This document shows positions 6,059 through 7,908 of a stretch of 7,908 nucleotides of DNA, piece by piece. The translations under genes and the position numbers were made by a program. The stretch spans positions 1 through 7,908 of the forward strand of contig JAAYEN010000098.1 in assembly GCA_012728775.1 (NCBI GenBank), read 5' to 3'. The first letter of the stretch is position 1; each line of letters begins with the position of its first letter. Under the pieces are notes generated by a model. The model ran no database searches, was not told the DNA's origin, and saw only the letters and a program-made list of their open reading frames with translations. The DNA is from Tissierellia bacterium (lineage in GTDB: Bacteria > Bacillota_A > Clostridia > Tissierellales > Peptoniphilaceae).

Positions 6059-7135
6059 ATGGACTTTAAATTACCTAAATATAATGCCCCAAATTGGCAA
6101 GATGAGAAATTAATTAAATCCCAAGATGTGAAATTATCTCCGGCTAAAGCTGATGGAATTTTGCCTGATGGATTTTATTTGACGAGCATTTATCCAGAGT
6201 ATATAAAACTAAATCGAAAATGGGAATTGGTAGAGGAAAATATTCCCTTTACTCTTCTTGTAGTTAAAGATGGGATAATAATTCCTACGGAAGCAGAGAA
6301 TATAAAAGAGAAAGATTTAGTGGTATGTACAAATATCACTGACGGATCAGATGGACTTTTTGTAAATGAAAATCCCTTTGATGGTTTGGAATATAATTTT
6401 GACTTATTGTCCTATGACGTTTCGGGTTCAGAAAAATACGACAAGATGATGAGTGTTTTAGAAGCGGAAAGAAACAACGAAAATGGATATATAGTCTGGG
6501 TTTTAGGACCTGCTGTAGTATTCGATTACGATACGAGAGTGGCTTTAACTGAACTGATAGAAGAAGGATATGTGGATTGTTTAATGGCGGGAAATGCCAT
6601 GGCAACACACGATCTCGAAGGGGGATATTTAGAAACAGCCCTTGGACAAAATATTTACACTCAAGAATCCATGCCTAATGGACATTACAATCACTTAGAT
6701 ACTATTAATGAAGCTAGACGATTGGGAAGTGTTGAAGCCTTCGTGGAATCAGGAGAAGTAGAAGATGGGCTGATGAAAAAACTTATAGAAAATAAAATCC
6801 CTTATGTTTTAGCAGGCTCTATTCGAGACGATGGACCGTTGCCACCGGTTTATGCAGATTCCTTTGAAGCTGTTATGGCTATGGAAGAAGAATTGAAAAA
6901 AGCAACTTTGGTAATTACCCTTGCCACCCAGTTACATTCAGTGGGAGCAGCATCTATGGTGCCTTGTTACCGAGTAGAAAATGGAGAAATCAGACCAGTT
7001 TACGTCTATTCCATAGATATATCAGATTATTCCACAGCTAGTGTAATGCGAGTTCGGGACAATTACGGAGTGGAATCATTTTTAACCAATGTCCAAGACT
7101 TTTCATATATTATGAAACAAAAACTCATCAGATAG
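6059..7135 (+). CDS. LOR/SDH (TIGR00300) family protein, ornithine cyclodeaminase-like
   Basis: A 358-residue soluble protein of the family once annotated as LOR/SDH (lysine-oxoglutarate reductase/saccharopine dehydrogenase). Its characterised relatives are an archaeal ornithine cyclodeaminase of Methanococcus, which turns ornithine into proline using NAD, and the C-terminal part of cyanobacterial AgrE/ArgZ. Residues about 30-105 form the first domain (ADGILPDGFY, SIYPEY, KEKDLVV). The nucleotide-binding domain then shows VLGPAVV (148-154), AGNAMATHDLEG (177-188), HYNHLDTIN (209-217), LAGSIRDDGPLP (251-262) and LATQLHSVGAAS (288-299), all family hallmarks. It lacks the roughly 60-80 residue ACT-like N-terminal part of archaeal members. 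The start is supported by GAGGTGG just upstream (6049-6055). The next gene, a paralogue, begins nine bases after its stop. Arginine/ornithine-to-proline metabolism is likely but the exact reaction is unproven. Confidence 0.85.
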   Translation: MDFKLPKYNAPNWQDEKLIKSQDVKLSPAKADGILPDGFYLTSIYPEYIKLNRKWELVEENIPFTLLVVKDGIIIPTEAENIKEKDLVVCTNITDGSDGLFVNENPFDGLEYNFDLLSYDVSGSEKYDKMMSVLEAERNNENGYIVWVLGPAVVFDYDTRVALTELIEEGYVDCLMAGNAMATHDLEGGYLETALGQNIYTQESMPNGHYNHLDTINEARRLGSVEAFVESGEVEDGLMKKLIENKIPYVLAGSIRDDGPLPPVYADSFEAVMAMEEELKKATLVITLATQLHSVGAASMVPCYRVENGEIRPVYVYSIDISDYSTASVMRVRDNYGVESFLTNVQDFSYIMKQKLIR

Positions 7136-7144
7136 GGGGGTATT

Positions 7145-7908
7145 ATGTTTAAACCAGAAAAATTTCAAGAACCAGATTTTAGCAAAGAAGAATTTTTAAA
7201 TGCTCCCAATGCGAAATATATTGAAGTGGAAATTGATGGAGTAGCACCAGATAATTACCACGCCATGAGTATATATCCAGAATATTTTAAAGTAGAGGGA
7301 AAATGGCTGGGAGTTTCAGAAAGCAGAATGGATACAGTTCCAGTAGTGCGAGAAGGATTTATCGAAGTGTTGGAATTTAGAAATCTTAAAGTCGGAGATA
7401 AGGTCATCGTAGGAAGAACAGAAGATGCCACCGAGGGAATTTATCTCTATACTGACGGATTCAACGCTGAAGATGGCTCCTTTGAAATGTTTCAATTTAG
7501 AAGTGGAAGAACTCGTGAAACCGCATTTTCCAAAGACTATGACGAATTGGCTCAGATTATGAAATATGAGCGAGCTAATAAAGGACATATAGTTTGGGTA
7601 TTAGGATCCAGTATATCTATGGACGATCGCACAAGATTTAATTTTTCCCAAATAATAAAATCCGGATATGTAAATGCAGTAATTACAGGAAATACCATGG
7701 CGACAGTAGACTTGATGAAAGGATTAAAAACCGACAATCCCTTTGTCCAAGAAAGAGCCAGCGACTCCAGAACCGAAACACTTCAAGACTATATAACTAT
7801 TTCAAAAGTTCGGGAAAAGGGTAGCATAAAAAAATCAGTAGAAGATAAAATAGTAGAAGATGGAATTATGAAAACCCTTGTGGACAATAACATTCCCTTT
7901 GTAATTGC
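7145..7908 (+). CDS. Divergent LOR/SDH-family paralogue (3' end beyond the window)
   Basis: The frame is open from the ATG at 7145 to the right edge: 254 codons, with the C-terminal third missing. It aligns along its length with the preceding gene: DGVAPDNYHAMSIYPEY (31-47) against ADGILPDGFYLTSIYPEY, HIVWVLG (148-154) against YIVWVLG, SGYV then TGNTMAT (181-187), and DGIMKTLVDNNIPFVI (239-254). Several positions conserved in the family have changed: the GPAVV after VLG is SSISM, HDLEGG is VDLMKG, the ALGQN segment is KTDNP, and the HYNHLDTIN region is TLQDYITIS. So it may be a non-catalytic partner or have another substrate. AGGGGGG at 7134-7140, four bases before the ATG, is the ribosome site and abuts the stop of the first paralogue, so the two are surely co-transcribed. 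The pair probably arose by tandem duplication; a heteromer is possible but unproven. Confidence 0.8.
   Translation, partial: MFKPEKFQEPDFSKEEFLNAPNAKYIEVEIDGVAPDNYHAMSIYPEYFKVEGKWLGVSESRMDTVPVVREGFIEVLEFRNLKVGDKVIVGRTEDATEGIYLYTDGFNAEDGSFEMFQFRSGRTRETAFSKDYDELAQIMKYERANKGHIVWVLGSSISMDDRTRFNFSQIIKSGYVNAVITGNTMATVDLMKGLKTDNPFVQERASDSRTETLQDYITISKVREKGSIKKSVEDKIVEDGIMKTLVDNNIPFVI

Noticed and set aside
7316..7588. 90-residue minus-strand ORF near the right edge, with another at 7552-7737
   Set aside because: Both lie opposite the second LOR/SDH paralogue, whose frame is open to the window end and aligns with its neighbour, so they are shadows.
1..7908. CRISPR array, insertion sequence or phage genes
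   Set aside because: No regularly spaced direct repeats, transposase motifs, terminal repeats or phage proteins were seen; the window is made of metabolic operons.

Overview
This is a low-GC window (about one third G+C by eye) with strong AGGAGG-like ribosome sites, tightly packed genes and A-ending codons. It looks like an anaerobic low-GC Bacillota, perhaps Tissierellia or Clostridia. That placement is an inference from base composition and gene content; no rRNA or other marker gene is present.

Layout. (1) Positions 1-433, minus strand: the 5' part of a small membrane protein of unknown function that runs off the left edge. (2) Positions 434-652: a divergent intergenic region with a sigma-A-type promoter for each direction and a hairpin-forming leader for the minus gene. 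(3) Positions 653-5860, plus strand: a compact five-gene operon for a molybdenum enzyme. In order it encodes a 24-cysteine soluble polyferredoxin, a 16-cysteine four-cluster electron-transfer subunit (DmsB/PsrB type), a Tat-exported lipoprotein-type molybdopterin catalytic subunit, a TorD-family chaperone, and MobA, which makes the guanine dinucleotide form of the cofactor. A rho-independent terminator overlaps the end of mobA. (4) Positions 5861-6058: a 198-base gap with a hairpin, a 16-base palindrome and possible promoter elements. (5) Positions 6059-7908: two tandem, divergent members of the LOR/SDH (TIGR00300) family, related to archaeal ornithine cyclodeaminase and the C-terminal part of cyanobacterial AgrE/ArgZ. 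The second is cut by the right edge.

How the genes work together. MobA and the TorD-like protein would load and proof-read the catalytic subunit before Tat export. The four-cluster subunit has no signal of its own and would probably be carried out bound to it. The catalytic subunit has a Cys in a lipobox directly after the Tat hydrophobic stretch, so it may be held on the outer face of the membrane by lipid. No NrfD/PsrC/DmsC-type quinol-oxidising membrane subunit is encoded in the operon, so the electron donor is not evident. The polyferredoxin may be a cytoplasmic maturation or electron-transfer partner, in the manner of NapF. The substrate cannot be read from the sequence.

The points most worth following up are the anchor-less molybdoenzyme system with its unusual polyferredoxin, and the LOR/SDH pair, in which one copy keeps the family motifs and the other has lost several of them.
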